Assembly (NCBI RefSeq): GCF_024397855.1
Contig: NZ_CP073343.1
Location: 1,612,001 to 1,676,000 of the forward strand
DNA from: Marinomonas rhizomae
Lineage (GTDB): Bacteria; Pseudomonadota; Gammaproteobacteria; Pseudomonadales; Marinomonadaceae
Length of the DNA stretch: 64,000 bases
Reading direction: 5' to 3'
Made by a program: the position numbers and the translations under genes. Shown here in pieces: positions 1-8,962 of the stretch. Below the pieces are notes generated by a model, which was not told where the DNA came from, searched no databases, and worked only from the letters and a program-made list of their open reading frames with translations. Each line of letters starts with the position of its first letter. The first letter of the stretch is position 1.

Positions 1-2417
1 CGTCCATTGAGTTTTGCATTGATGGTAATAAAGCGCTCACGATCATATCGATCTATTTGCGATGGCCCGCTTTCAAAGGAAAGGGAGGCCACACTGGAAA
101 GAGGGATAAGGCGTCCGTCACGTCCTGGCACACGCAGATTATTCAGTGTCTCTATATCGAGTCGATGGCTGTCAGCCAACTGCACACGAATATAAACTTG
201 TCGAGCATCTAAATTCAGTTTAGCAAGCTGAGAGTTGTAATCACCACTGGTCGCAATGCGGATCGTATCGCCAATGGCGGAAGTTGATACACCAAGTTCT
301 GCAGCACGCTGTAAGTTGGGTCGCACAATGATTTCAGGGCGTTCTAAACTTGCTGTAGATTCAATGTTTGAAATGCCGCTTACACCACGTAATTCTTTTA
401 AAAGACTGTCCGCATTGGCTTTAAGTGCAGCGTTGTCGTCACTGGCAAGAATGAGTGATAATTCTTGTCCTAGCCCACCACCGACAGAAAACCTTGCACC
501 CGGTACATTAATTAAAACGCTACGTAAGGTTTTTTCAATCTCACTTTGTGTCGCTCGCTCACCGCGTTTTTTTAAAATCAATGTCAATTTACTCTTGCGG
601 ATATCACCACTTGAGTCTTCGCCACCGGCAACACCAACGGTTGTAAATACGTGGTCAATGCCAGCAACTTCCATGAGTGCTTTTCTCGCTTCCTCTGACT
701 TTTCCAACGTTTTATTGAAGGCACTGCCTGGCGCGAGTTCAATATTAACACTGGTATAATTTGTGTTGGAGGCGGGCATAAGCCCGGTATTTAACAGTGG
801 CACTAAGGAAATAGAGGCTGCAAAAAGCACAAAAGTAGCGATCAGTGTGGTAAGGCGATGGGCTAAAGTCCACTGCACAATAGACAAGTAAAGCGTCAGC
901 AGTTTGCTTTGTTTTTTGTCTTTTTTATGTACTTTGGGTTTTAGTAAATAGGCGGCCATCATAGGCGTTAATAACCGCGCGACCAACAAGGATGACAACA
1001 CGGCGACCACTGCCGTCCAGCCAAATTGTTTGAAGAACAGTCCTGTTACACCGCTCATCATGGCGGTTGGGGCGAATACCATAACAAGTGTCATGGTGGT
1101 TGCCATAACCGCTAAGGCGATTTCCGTAACAGCGTCTCCCGCTGCTTTCTTGATGTCTTTCCCCATGCTAGCGTGACGTTCGATATTTTCTATTTCAACA
1201 ATGGCATCGTCTACTAGGATGCCAACAATGACTGCAAGCGCCAGTAAAGTTAAGGTATTTAATGAATAGTCGAGAAAGTAAATCGCGGTAAAAGTAGGGA
1301 GGATTGATAAAGGTAATGCGGTAGCAGCGATTAGTGTTGCGCGCCAGTCACGTAAAAACCACCAGACAATTAATATTGCGAGAAAGGCTCCTTCGAAAAG
1401 CATATTGATTGAACCTTTGTATTGCTCCTCCGTTTCAGAAACCTTGTCATAAACCAAAGTGAAGTCAACCGCGTCTTTAGCTTTTAGGTCTTCAAGTTCT
1501 TTCTTAATGCCTGCCGCGATTTTTGTCTCGTCAAAACCATTTGCTCGATAAACTTGAAAGCCCACGACGGCTTTGCCATCTAAAAGCGCTATTTGGCTGC
1601 GCTCTGCAGTTGTGTCCTTTACGTTGGCCACTTGGTCTAGTCGTAATTGACGGCCATCCGCCAATACAATCGAAAAGGCGTTCAATTCTGCCGCTGTTTT
1701 AACAGTTGATATGGTACGAACCGATTGCTCCGTATTTCCAAGCTGCATTCTGCCGCCAGATGATTCCAACTGCGCATTGCGAAGAGCTTGGGACACATCA
1801 CTTGCTGTCGCGCCAAGTCCTGTTAACTTAGTTGGATCCAGTTCGATGTGTATTTCGCGCTGTACACCTCCGACCCGTTCGAAACGTCCTAGTCCTGGAA
1901 CGCTTAGAACCCTTTTACTAATTGTATTGTCGACATACCAAGAGAGTGCCTCTTCATTCATATGTGGCGTACTGATTGCATAGGTAAGTAATGTGTCGGC
2001 ATCTACTGTTTCAGCACTTACGGATGGTTCAAGTAAATCATCGGGTAAGTCAGAACGGATTCTATCCAACGCATTACGAGACTCAATTAATGCGTCAGAA
2101 AGTGATTTCTTTAACATGAATTCAACGCGGATACTGACTACTCCGTCGGAGATAGCTGTTTGTATGTGGCGCAAACTCGATAATGTCGCTAATGCATCCT
2201 CTGCTTTTCTAGCTACCTCAGTTTCAAGCTGGGCTGGTGCCGCGCCTGGCTGTGATAGTGTCACTAAAATAGTGGGTAATTGAACATCAGGTAATTCAGC
2301 GATAGGCAGTTGTTGGAAGCTTTTTATGCCTGCGATAGATAATAAAACAAACAGTAAAATGGTCGGAATAGGGTTACGAATAGACCAAGTAGCGAAATTT
2401 TCAGTCAACTTGCTCAT
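1..2417 (-). CDS. RND-family efflux permease (HAE1/AcrB-like), 3' part outside the window
   Basis: Inner-membrane proton-driven pump of a tripartite drug efflux system. The reverse strand reads open from an ATG at 2417 to the window edge, about 805 residues of a family that is usually 1,020-1,050 long, so the C-terminal fifth is missing. The N-terminus (MSKLTENFATWSIRNPIPT) leads into the first membrane helix and then a large periplasmic porter loop. The motif LALAVIVGILVDDAIVEIEN is the classic TM4 region with the two proton-relay Asp residues. The gene overlaps the stop of the upstream adaptor gene by 4 bp (ATGA), so the two are translationally coupled. The substrate cannot be told from the sequence. 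Confidence 0.93.
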   Translation of the reverse strand, partial: MSKLTENFATWSIRNPIPTILLFVLLSIAGIKSFQQLPIAELPDVQLPTILVTLSQPGAAPAQLETEVARKAEDALATLSSLRHIQTAISDGVVSIRVEFMLKKSLSDALIESRNALDRIRSDLPDDLLEPSVSAETVDADTLLTYAISTPHMNEEALSWYVDNTISKRVLSVPGLGRFERVGGVQREIHIELDPTKLTGLGATASDVSQALRNAQLESSGGRMQLGNTEQSVRTISTVKTAAELNAFSIVLADGRQLRLDQVANVKDTTAERSQIALLDGKAVVGFQVYRANGFDETKIAAGIKKELEDLKAKDAVDFTLVYDKVSETEEQYKGSINMLFEGAFLAILIVWWFLRDWRATLIAATALPLSILPTFTAIYFLDYSLNTLTLLALAVIVGILVDDAIVEIENIERHASMGKDIKKAAGDAVTEIALAVMATTMTLVMVFAPTAMMSGVTGLFFKQFGWTAVVAVLSSLLVARLLTPMMAAYLLKPKVHKKDKKQSKLLTLYLSIVQWTLAHRLTTLIATFVLFAASISLVPLLNTGLMPASNTNYTSVNIELAPGSAFNKTLEKSEEARKALMEVAGIDHVFTTVGVAGGEDSSGDIRKSKLTLILKKRGERATQSEIEKTLRSVLINVPGARFSVGGGLGQELSLILASDDNAALKANADSLLKELRGVSGISNIESTASLERPEIIVRPNLQRAAELGVSTSAIGDTIRIATSGDYNSQLAKLNLDARQVYIRVQLADSHRLDIETLNNLRVPGRDGRLIPLSSVASLSFESGPSQIDRYDRERFITINAKLNG

Positions 2418-3589
2418 AGTGTTTCCTGCTTTTGAGGTATTGCAGAGTCAGTGCTTGATGTGTTTTCACTTACTACTTTTACAATGTCGCCTTCACTAAG
2501 AAAGCCTGCTCCTTGATTTATGATGGTAGCCTCGGCCTTTATGTTACCTGTGACCTCGATAAAATCGCCTTGACGGCGTGCTACTTCGACAGGGCGTTGT
2601 ATTACTTGCTGGGTTGCCGCAACCAGCTCAAACACATAGCTGCGGCCATCACGGATTACCACGCTGGCAGCGGGTACAACAAGTGCTGATGTTTTATTGA
2701 GTTGAAGCGTCCCAGTGGCAAACATGCCAGCACGAGCTTGGTTATTCGGCTCAATGGTCGCATACGCTGTGATCATGCGGTTCTGTGGGTTCATGGTGGG
2801 TGCAATCTGGCGTACGTAAGCTGTCGCCGTACTATTATTAGCAAGATCAAGTGTCACTTTTTGACCTATTGCTAGTTGCGTTGCTTGCATTGCGGTCAGT
2901 TGACCATGCCATTCAATGCGGTTGTCTCGAATGAGGCGGAACAGTTCTTGTCCCACTGAGCCTATAGCGCCAAGCGTCGCGGAGCGCGAGCTAATAACAC
3001 CATCGTCAGGAGCAACGACATTGATATAACTTAATTGCAGCGTATTCGATGCGAGCTGAGCTTTAACCGCCGCTACTGCAGCGGCTGTGGTCTGTTTCTG
3101 GGTCTCGGCTTGTAACAAACTTTGTCTGCTGATGCCGCCTGTTTGGCTAAGGGCAAATGCTCTTTTGTAATCTACATAAGCTTGTGTCACTAAAGCGGAT
3201 GCTTCATCAAGATTCGCTTTTAATAGGGTTCTTTCATTAATAAGGCTAGCGCTATCAAAGCGAGCAATGATTTGTCCCTTTGTTACTGAGTCACCCACAT
3301 CGACCAATACGTCCACTAACCGTAATCCAGTAAGCTGAGCGCCAATGATAGCTTCCTGCCAAGCGACGATGTCTCCCGATGCTTGAAGACTGCTGTGCCA
3401 TTCTAGTGAGCGTATTTTGGACGTCGTCACAGTGAGTGCCGCTTCTGCTTTTATGATGTTGTCAGATGCTTGAACTGGCGACGAAAAATACAGTGCTGCA
3501 ACTAGACTACTGCTTGCCACTAGAGCGATAAGCAGTACGTTTTTGTGTGTTGAAATTTTTGTTGTCCCCCATCGGTTGGTGATACTCAT
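2414..3589 (-). CDS. RND efflux periplasmic adaptor subunit (membrane fusion protein)
   Basis: Adaptor that bridges the inner-membrane RND pump and an outer-membrane channel. The 391-aa product has an N-terminal signal/anchor helix (about residues 17-41), then a biotinyl-lipoyl-like segment (GAQLTGLRLVDVLVDVGDSV, near 83-102), an alpha-helical hairpin rich in Ala and Gln, a second lipoyl half (INVVAPDDGVISSRSATLG) and a beta-barrel domain. This order and length fit the HlyD/AcrA class. It lies first in a two-gene operon with the permease, with a 4-bp overlap. No outer-membrane channel gene is seen here; it may lie left of the window or be shared. A long inverted repeat sits just upstream. Confidence 0.93.
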   Translation of the reverse strand: MSITNRWGTTKISTHKNVLLIALVASSSLVAALYFSSPVQASDNIIKAEAALTVTTSKIRSLEWHSSLQASGDIVAWQEAIIGAQLTGLRLVDVLVDVGDSVTKGQIIARFDSASLINERTLLKANLDEASALVTQAYVDYKRAFALSQTGGISRQSLLQAETQKQTTAAAVAAVKAQLASNTLQLSYINVVAPDDGVISSRSATLGAIGSVGQELFRLIRDNRIEWHGQLTAMQATQLAIGQKVTLDLANNSTATAYVRQIAPTMNPQNRMITAYATIEPNNQARAGMFATGTLQLNKTSALVVPAASVVIRDGRSYVFELVAATQQVIQRPVEVARRQGDFIEVTGNIKAEATIINQGAGFLSEGDIVKVVSENTSSTDSAIPQKQETL

Positions 3590-3612
3590 TACGGTTATTC
3601 CTCTGTGCAGTT

Positions 3613-3668
3613 GTTAGGTAATAGTGGCTAATTAAAGGCTTAGGTTAATTCGTCAACTATTACCCAAC
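3613..3668. promoter_or_regulatory. Inverted repeat upstream of the efflux operon
   Basis: Two 13-bp arms, GTTAGGTAATAGT (3613-3625) and ACTATTACCCAAC (3656-3668), match at 12 of 13 positions around a 30-bp spacer. The repeat lies between the nitroreductase stop and the adaptor start. It could be a paired operator or an RNA hairpin; no T-run follows on either strand, which argues against an intrinsic terminator. Confidence 0.4.
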
Positions 3669-3685
3669 ACTTACAGGTATTTGCT

Positions 3686-4414
3686 TTAGTGTTCGATGGT
3701 GATGGTTTTTAAACTGCGGCGGGATTGTTCTTCCACTCTGGCAGTTTCTGATCGATAACCCAGAGCAATCACGACAGGGATAACAGCACCACGAGGGAGG
3801 TTGAGAAGTTTGCTTAATTTCGCTGAAGAAAAACCTTCCATTGGGCAAGAATCAATACCTTTTGCAGACGCGGAAAGCATTAACGTTTGTGCCGCAAAGG
3901 TTGCGTTTCTGGCAGCCCAATGACGACTACCTAAATGCCCAATTGGCAGTAAAGAAAGGCAAGGGCGCAACATCGATAGAAGTGAAACGATGGGTGTCCA
4001 GATCGGCAAGCCGCCAATCTTTAATATTTTGTCAAACTTGGTTAAATTTTTTCGATGATAGTCTTTTGACTTATCAGGCATGGTTGTAGAGCGGTCAATA
4101 TTGGCAAGCTGCTCAACAATCGTGTCACGTGCAAAGTCTGTATTGGCAACAATGACAATAATTTCAGCAGCGGTTTGGGCGGCTTTTTGACCGTTACAAA
4201 ACTCTGCTATTTTGGCTTTTTTGGCTGAATCTCTGATCCAGTGGAATTGATAGGGCTGAAGGTTAACGCTGGATGGAGCGAATTGTGCTTCGGTTAATAT
4301 CGCGTAGATCTCGTCCTCGGAGATTGCTTTGTCACAAAAGTCTCTAATGGCCCTGCGTTGATGATTTATTGATTGGAAAGTGTCCCAATTTAGTTCGTTA
4401 GTTATGCTATTCAT
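3686..4414 (-). CDS. Nitroreductase family protein
   Basis: FMN-dependent NAD(P)H oxidoreductase of the NfsB/NfnB-like fold that reduces nitro-aromatics or quinones. The 242-aa length is typical. The N-terminal segment NHQRRAIRDFCDKAIS carries the family's R-x-x-R-x-F signature for FMN phosphate binding, followed by LTEAQFAPSSVNLQPYQFHW, the usual flavin-contact loop. The C-terminal GAVIPVVIALGYRSE is the second FMN-binding segment. It is transcribed toward the efflux adaptor, with a 96-bp gap holding an inverted repeat, and is divergent from a TetR regulator. That suggests a small xenobiotic-response locus, but regulation by the TetR protein is inferred only from position. Confidence 0.9.
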   Translation of the reverse strand: MNSITNELNWDTFQSINHQRRAIRDFCDKAISEDEIYAILTEAQFAPSSVNLQPYQFHWIRDSAKKAKIAEFCNGQKAAQTAAEIIVIVANTDFARDTIVEQLANIDRSTTMPDKSKDYHRKNLTKFDKILKIGGLPIWTPIVSLLSMLRPCLSLLPIGHLGSRHWAARNATFAAQTLMLSASAKGIDSCPMEGFSSAKLSKLLNLPRGAVIPVVIALGYRSETARVEEQSRRSLKTITIEH

Positions 4415-4490
4415 TTTGTTTCTCTTTTATGTAAGTTTAGTTTTTTGGTTAATTGAGTATCTGTTTTATTGTTCATTCCCATGAATAAAT

Positions 4491-4504
4491 AGTAAGTTAT
4501 TACT
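4491..4504. promoter_or_regulatory. Palindrome upstream of tetR (candidate operator)
   Basis: AGTAAGTTATTACT is a 14-bp site with 5-bp perfect arms. It sits 34 bp ahead of the tetR start in the divergent tetR/nitroreductase promoter region, where TetR repressors commonly bind to control themselves and the neighbour. The half-site GTAAT also recurs in the 3613-3668 repeat. Confidence 0.4.
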
Positions 4505-4537
4505 TTAATTTTGAAAACTTGCATTCAGGAGCATGTT

Positions 4538-5155
4538 TTGAACAACAAGAAAGAGCCCTCAAAGTCGCGTAAAATGCCTGTACAGAAGCGTTCTAAGGCA
4601 ACAGTGGATGCTATTATTCAAGCATCTACTTACATTTTGATGAAGTCAGGATGGGGCGGTTTTACGACAAACGCTATTGCAGAGCGCGCGGGTGTGAACA
4701 TTAGTTCGTTGTACCAATTCTTTCCCAATAAAGAATCGATCGTTGCAGAATTGCAAAAACGGCATTCTGATGACATGCGTGCAGACTTGTTTGATACCCT
4801 TAGTAATTTGCCAGCTGGGCTTACTTTTAGAGAAGTACTTACGGAGATTATTGGCGTGCTTGTTAAAAAGCACCAAATGGAGCCCGAGGTTCACAAAGTT
4901 CTTAATACAGAGATTCCGTTTACAGTGAGGTCCGTTTTAGATGAAGCAACCGAATTACGTGATCAGCTGTTATTTATCTTAGAACCTCACATGGTGAATG
5001 TGCCAGACCCGAAATTGTCGATTTATATTATTGGTGTATCTATTGATGCGGTGATAAATGAAGTGATATCCAGTCGACCTCATATGCTCGGTGAAGCAGC
5101 CCTAACAACGGAGTTAGTGACTTTATTGGAGCGTTTTTTGGTTCGACCTGTTTAG
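4538..5155 (+). CDS. TetR/AcrR family transcriptional regulator
   Basis: One-component repressor of 205 aa. The N-terminal helix-turn-helix reads IIQASTYILMKSGWGGFTTN followed by AIAERAGVNISSLYQFFPNK, the standard TetR DNA-binding segment. The C-terminal ligand domain is not recognisable beyond family level. Start choice: the frame can open at TTG 4511, but TTG 4538 has AGGAG at 4527-4531 with 6-nt spacing, so that start is preferred. The gene is divergent from the nitroreductase and close to the RND operon, and it likely controls one or both in response to a toxic ligand. Confidence 0.88.
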   Translation: MNNKKEPSKSRKMPVQKRSKATVDAIIQASTYILMKSGWGGFTTNAIAERAGVNISSLYQFFPNKESIVAELQKRHSDDMRADLFDTLSNLPAGLTFREVLTEIIGVLVKKHQMEPEVHKVLNTEIPFTVRSVLDEATELRDQLLFILEPHMVNVPDPKLSIYIIGVSIDAVINEVISSRPHMLGEAALTTELVTLLERFLVRPV

Positions 5156-5222
5156 TTGTAAGCTTGAACTGTAATTGTTTTAGAGAAGGGAGAGGCGGTA
5201 GATTTATTCAAGGAGTGATGGA

Positions 5223-5255
5223 TTGAAGTCAAGGTTCTGATGACCCTGACTTCAA
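5223..5255. terminator. Hairpin between convergent tetR and 2HCT genes
   Basis: TTGAAGTCA (5223-5231) pairs with TGACTTCAA (5247-5255), with extra inner GG/CC pairing. It lies between convergent stops. The flanking T-runs are poor, so the terminator role is tentative. Confidence 0.45.
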
Positions 5256-5266
5256 TGTAATGTACT

Positions 5267-6550
5267 TTACGCGATAGCTTGAACCACTAGAGTCGCAAGA
5301 ATCAGCATGAAGGCGCCGCCAATTCGAGAAGATATCTGTGCGAAAGGCATCAGTTCCATACGCTTACTCGCCGCAAGAACCGCTACGTCGCCTGTACCAC
5401 CCATGTTAGCCATGCAAAGACCACCTGTGATAGCGGCTTCGATAGGGTAGAAGCCCATTAGCCAACCAATCAAACCTGCGCCAATTACCGCACCCAGTAC
5501 TGTGATTAATACCAGTAAGAAGTACATAGGAGACAATGCGTTTAAGATCTGGTTTAAATCAGTATAAGCCACACCGATACCTACTAATAAAGCAGGGGTT
5601 AGGTTTCCTACGACAAACTTATACCAAGAGAAGGCAGCTTGCTCTAATGCTTTTGGCATGATGCCAGATACTTTGATGATCGCAATAGATAGGATCATTA
5701 GTGCATAAGTGTGCATGCTGATGTAATTTGATAGTAGGGTGCCAATGAAATACATACTAACAGCTAGTAATGCACCAACCCCTAAAGTTGTGACATTCAG
5801 CGATGATGTTTTTTGCTCTTCTTCCTCAGTAGTCTTTTGACCACGAATAAGTTGACCGTTACCTGTTAGGCTTGGTGCTATTTGACCCAGTTTGTGAAGT
5901 AAGCCCGCCATAACAATGGCAATGGCGTTACCTATAGCCAGTGCTGGTACCATTTGAGACATCAAGGTTTCAGAGTTCATGCCAGTCTTTCCAGACATGA
6001 TCTCAACCAAAGGAACGGCACCAGCGCCCATGCCACCACCCATAATAGGGAGTGCAATCAACATAACCGAATCGTAAAAATCTTTACTTACTAACATGCC
6101 TACTAGACCCGTTAAGATACACGCAAAGAAAGCGGATCCTAAAATAACAGGAATGTATTTTAAGGCGGCTTTTTTAAGGGTTTGAGTATCCATTCCGAAT
6201 ATAGAGCCAGTCACAAGGCTTGCTACATAAAAAGCTAAGAAGCCACCGCTTTTCATGAAGGTCGTGACATTGCTTTCAGCGCTAGAAGGGAATAGGCCGC
6301 TGTGGAATAAGTAGGCCGAGCCGAAAATAACGACAATGGCACCGCCACCAAAAAACTGATTGATAATCGGTGTTCTATCACCAATGTAGTTAAGGATGAA
6401 GCCAACAATAACCATAATCCCTATGGCTCCTATCATTCCGCCTGGCATCATGCCTGCAAAGGTGGCTAATAAAATAGTGATAGCAGCAATAGCTAATATG
6501 ATTTTACTAGTGCGTTGATCCTGCACCGTCATTACATCATTAGTGATCAT
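5267..6550 (-). CDS. 2-hydroxycarboxylate transporter family symporter (CitS/MaeN-like)
   Basis: Sodium-coupled uptake of citrate, malate or a similar 2-hydroxycarboxylate across the inner membrane. The 427-aa protein is almost wholly hydrophobic helices. It has the two family re-entrant loop motifs: GGGMGAGAVPLVEIMSGKTG in the middle and GGLCMANMGGTGDVAVLAAS near the C-terminus, followed by SSRIGGA, a typical 2HCT substrate-contact segment. Length and motif order match CitS and MaeN. It stands alone between a convergent tetR and the signalling unit. No citrate lyase or malic enzyme gene is adjacent, so the exact substrate is open. Confidence 0.92.
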   Translation of the reverse strand: MITNDVMTVQDQRTSKIILAIAAITILLATFAGMMPGGMIGAIGIMVIVGFILNYIGDRTPIINQFFGGGAIVVIFGSAYLFHSGLFPSSAESNVTTFMKSGGFLAFYVASLVTGSIFGMDTQTLKKAALKYIPVILGSAFFACILTGLVGMLVSKDFYDSVMLIALPIMGGGMGAGAVPLVEIMSGKTGMNSETLMSQMVPALAIGNAIAIVMAGLLHKLGQIAPSLTGNGQLIRGQKTTEEEEQKTSSLNVTTLGVGALLAVSMYFIGTLLSNYISMHTYALMILSIAIIKVSGIMPKALEQAAFSWYKFVVGNLTPALLVGIGVAYTDLNQILNALSPMYFLLVLITVLGAVIGAGLIGWLMGFYPIEAAITGGLCMANMGGTGDVAVLAASKRMELMPFAQISSRIGGAFMLILATLVVQAIA

Positions 6551-6739
6551 TGTAGACTCTCTTTTTTTGCTTGTTTTGATTATGTGGCGCAGTCTACCAA
6601 CCTTCGATCTAAGCGGAAGTTACTTTTCCTTTAATGAAACTAAAAAGCAGTTTTGAAACTTTAGTAAGAGGCGTTTTTGTGGGGTTTTGCACAATATTGG
6701 GTGTGTTCTGTCATGATGCTGCTTGCTGTGGGCCATTAA

Positions 6740-6773
6740 AACGCCGCTGTTAATTTATTAACAAGACGGCGTT
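6740..6773 (-). terminator. Candidate terminator of the signalling operon
   Basis: AACGCCG (6740-6746) pairs with CGGCGTT (6767-6773) and an inner GTTAAT/ATTAAC extends the stem. On the minus strand the stem is followed by TTTTAATG, a weak U-tract, just past the stop of the REC-GGDEF-EAL gene. Confidence 0.55.
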
Positions 6774-6804
6774 ATGTATTGAAACGTATGCAGTAAAAAG
6801 TGGA

Positions 6805-8523
6805 TTAGTGGAGGTTGTTTTTTTCGTTATATGATTCAATCCACTGTGTCATGTTGTCAGCAGGCATGGGTCTAGCTATGAAGTATCCTTGTCCTCGTAG
6901 GCAGCCCATTTCAATAAGAGCTTGTTCGTGTTCCAAAGATTCAACGCCTTCCGCGATCAGGTGGTAGTTAAACGCTTTGCTTAACGCGACAATGCACATG
7001 ACAATAGAGCGATCCTCTTGATTGGATAAAATATTTTGCACAAAGCTCTTATCGATTTTTAGCGTATTCAATGGCAATTGCTTTAAATAGCTGAGCGATG
7101 CATAACCAGTCCCGAAATCATCGAGTGCTATATGAACGCCTAATTCACAGCATGCTCTTACGACCTCTACAGCGTTGTTAATATCTTGAATTGACACGGT
7201 TTCTAAGACTTCAAGTTCCAATAAATTCGGATTGATGTCGGGAATACTTTTTAATAGCTGATTTAAGCGTGGAACGAACCCTTTACTGAGTAAGTGGGCA
7301 GGGGCAATGTTTACGCTAATCACTAGGTCGTTCTTCTGCCATAGTGCGTGTTGGCGTAGTGCCTCTTGAATCACCCATTCACCAATAAGAATTCCCGTAC
7401 TTGGGTGTTCTAATACTTCTGAAAAGTCTCCCGGATGTAGGAAGCCCATAATAGGATGATTCCACCGAATTAGCGCTTCTACGCCGACTAATTGATGATT
7501 TAGCATATCTACTTGAGGTTGATAATAAAGCTCGAACTCACAATTTGTAATGCCTTTTTCCGCAGCTTGTAACATTGTTCTTCGTGCATATTGGCGACGT
7601 TCCTCATCTGGGTCAAAAAACAGAATGTTGTTGCATCCTAAGTTTTTAGCTTGGTACATGGTTTGATCGGCGCGACGAAGAATCGTATCGGCATCTAAGG
7701 CATCATCTGACACCAGAGCCACGCCAATACTCGCCGAAACTTGAACATGGCAGTCAAATTCATCCAGCTCAATTGGCGTATTGATTAGGTCAATAAGGCG
7801 ATTCAGGAAGCCATTGCATTCTTCTCTACAAGATACATCTCGCAGTAATAAAACAAACTCGTCACCACCAATACGAGAAAGCGTATCGCTTTTACGCATT
7901 ATCTGCTTTAGCCGGTTCGCAATAGTCACCAAAACATAATCGCCTGTACCATGGCCGTAATTGTCATTCACGGGTTTAAAATTGTCTAAATCCAGAAAGG
8001 CGACGGCTGCAGCGTCCTGATTGATGATGACTTGTTGTAAATTTTCGAGTAACAAGGGCCTGCTGGCTAAGCCTGTTAAGTTGTCATAATGTGCCATATC
8101 ATGGAGCTTTTTTTCCAACTCTGCTCGATGAATAGAGCTAATGATGGCGCGAATAAGTTGTGGGCTTTGTAACTGGCTTTTTAGTAGGTAATCACTTGCG
8201 CCTAGTCGCATAGCTTCGGCAGCTACTTCTTCGTCTCCTAAGCCTGTTACCATAATCACAGCGCAATGGTTGGCCATCGTGGTTCGGATGTTATTCAGTA
8301 ATGTTAGTCCAGAGCTTAACCCCAATCGATAGTCAACAATGACACAGTCATATTCGTCGCTACGGAGAAAGTCCATGGAGTCTTCTACCGAAGAGGCTTC
8401 CGATATAGTGGTTTCTATATCGGATTTAGATAACATTCTGCGTAAACGTTCGCGATCAACATCATCGTCGTCGACAATTAACAATTTAAGGGCGTGACCT
8501 TCAATGGCTTCTAGTACTTCCAT
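6805..8523 (-). CDS. Response regulator with GGDEF and EAL domains (c-di-GMP turnover)
   Basis: Bifunctional-looking second-messenger enzyme of 572 aa. A receiver domain (LKLLIVDDDDVDRERL, phospho-acceptor Asp in CVIVDYRLG) is followed by a GGDEF cyclase domain with intact GGDEF (SRIGGDEFVLLL) and an RKSD inhibitory I-site five residues before it. An EAL phosphodiesterase domain follows, with EALIRWNHP, VNIAPAHL, LELEVLETV and DDFGTGYASL. All catalytic motifs look intact, so either activity is possible. Start: ATG 8523 has GGAGG four bases upstream; an ATG at 8571 would overlap the preceding gene by 35 bp. It is the output of the kinase/receiver genes upstream. Confidence 0.93.
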   Translation of the reverse strand: MEVLEAIEGHALKLLIVDDDDVDRERLRRMLSKSDIETTISEASSVEDSMDFLRSDEYDCVIVDYRLGLSSGLTLLNNIRTTMANHCAVIMVTGLGDEEVAAEAMRLGASDYLLKSQLQSPQLIRAIISSIHRAELEKKLHDMAHYDNLTGLASRPLLLENLQQVIINQDAAAVAFLDLDNFKPVNDNYGHGTGDYVLVTIANRLKQIMRKSDTLSRIGGDEFVLLLRDVSCREECNGFLNRLIDLINTPIELDEFDCHVQVSASIGVALVSDDALDADTILRRADQTMYQAKNLGCNNILFFDPDEERRQYARRTMLQAAEKGITNCEFELYYQPQVDMLNHQLVGVEALIRWNHPIMGFLHPGDFSEVLEHPSTGILIGEWVIQEALRQHALWQKNDLVISVNIAPAHLLSKGFVPRLNQLLKSIPDINPNLLELEVLETVSIQDINNAVEVVRACCELGVHIALDDFGTGYASLSYLKQLPLNTLKIDKSFVQNILSNQEDRSIVMCIVALSKAFNYHLIAEGVESLEHEQALIEMGCLRGQGYFIARPMPADNMTQWIESYNEKNNLH

Positions 8524-8536
8524 GATACCTCCAGAT

Positions 8537-8962
8537 TTAACGGTTTGGCTCGACAGCATTTCGATAGGCATCCATTAAGGCCGCGAGTTTTGCAAACTGA
8601 GGTCCGACGGCTGATTTGACCATGTAGCCTGCAACATTATTGTCATAAGCTCTTGTGCGATCATTGTCATCATTCGAGGTGGTCAGGATAAAAACAATGG
8701 TATCTTGAAGGGATGGATCCTCACGAACATACTCCAGAAACTCGAAACCATTCATGACGGGCATATTTAAATCTAGCAAAACCACATAGGGCGTGGTTAA
8801 AAATCGACTTGGATGCTCGTTTTTAAGAATTTCAATGGCTACTTTGCCGTGCTCTGCATAGACTAGGTTTATGTTTGGCGATACCTTCTTTAGGCTACGT
8901 GTAATTGATTCTGACGCAACATCGTCGTCTTCAACAACGAGTACGCTTAATTCGTTAATCAT
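8537..8962 (-). CDS. Single-domain response regulator (Rcp1-like)
   Basis: Stand-alone receiver of 141 aa without an output domain. Visible features are the acidic pocket VLVVEDDDVASE, the phospho-acceptor Asp in YVVLLDLNMPVMNG, the switch Thr/Ser in FILTTSND and a conserved Lys in GYMVKS. Such receivers paired with PAS kinases often act as shuttles in a phosphorelay. It overlaps the histidine kinase gene by 8 bp and is followed after 13 bp by the REC-GGDEF-EAL gene, so it may pass phosphate between them or compete for it. Confidence 0.92.
   Translation of the reverse strand: MINELSVLVVEDDDVASESITRSLKKVSPNINLVYAEHGKVAIEILKNEHPSRFLTTPYVVLLDLNMPVMNGFEFLEYVREDPSLQDTIVFILTTSNDDNDRTRAYDNNVAGYMVKSAVGPQFAKLAALMDAYRNAVEPNR

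Noticed and set aside
256..2283. Several plus-strand ORFs of 60-170 codons at the left end
   Set aside because: All lie antisense to the RND permease gene, whose reverse-strand reading is clearly protein-like throughout.
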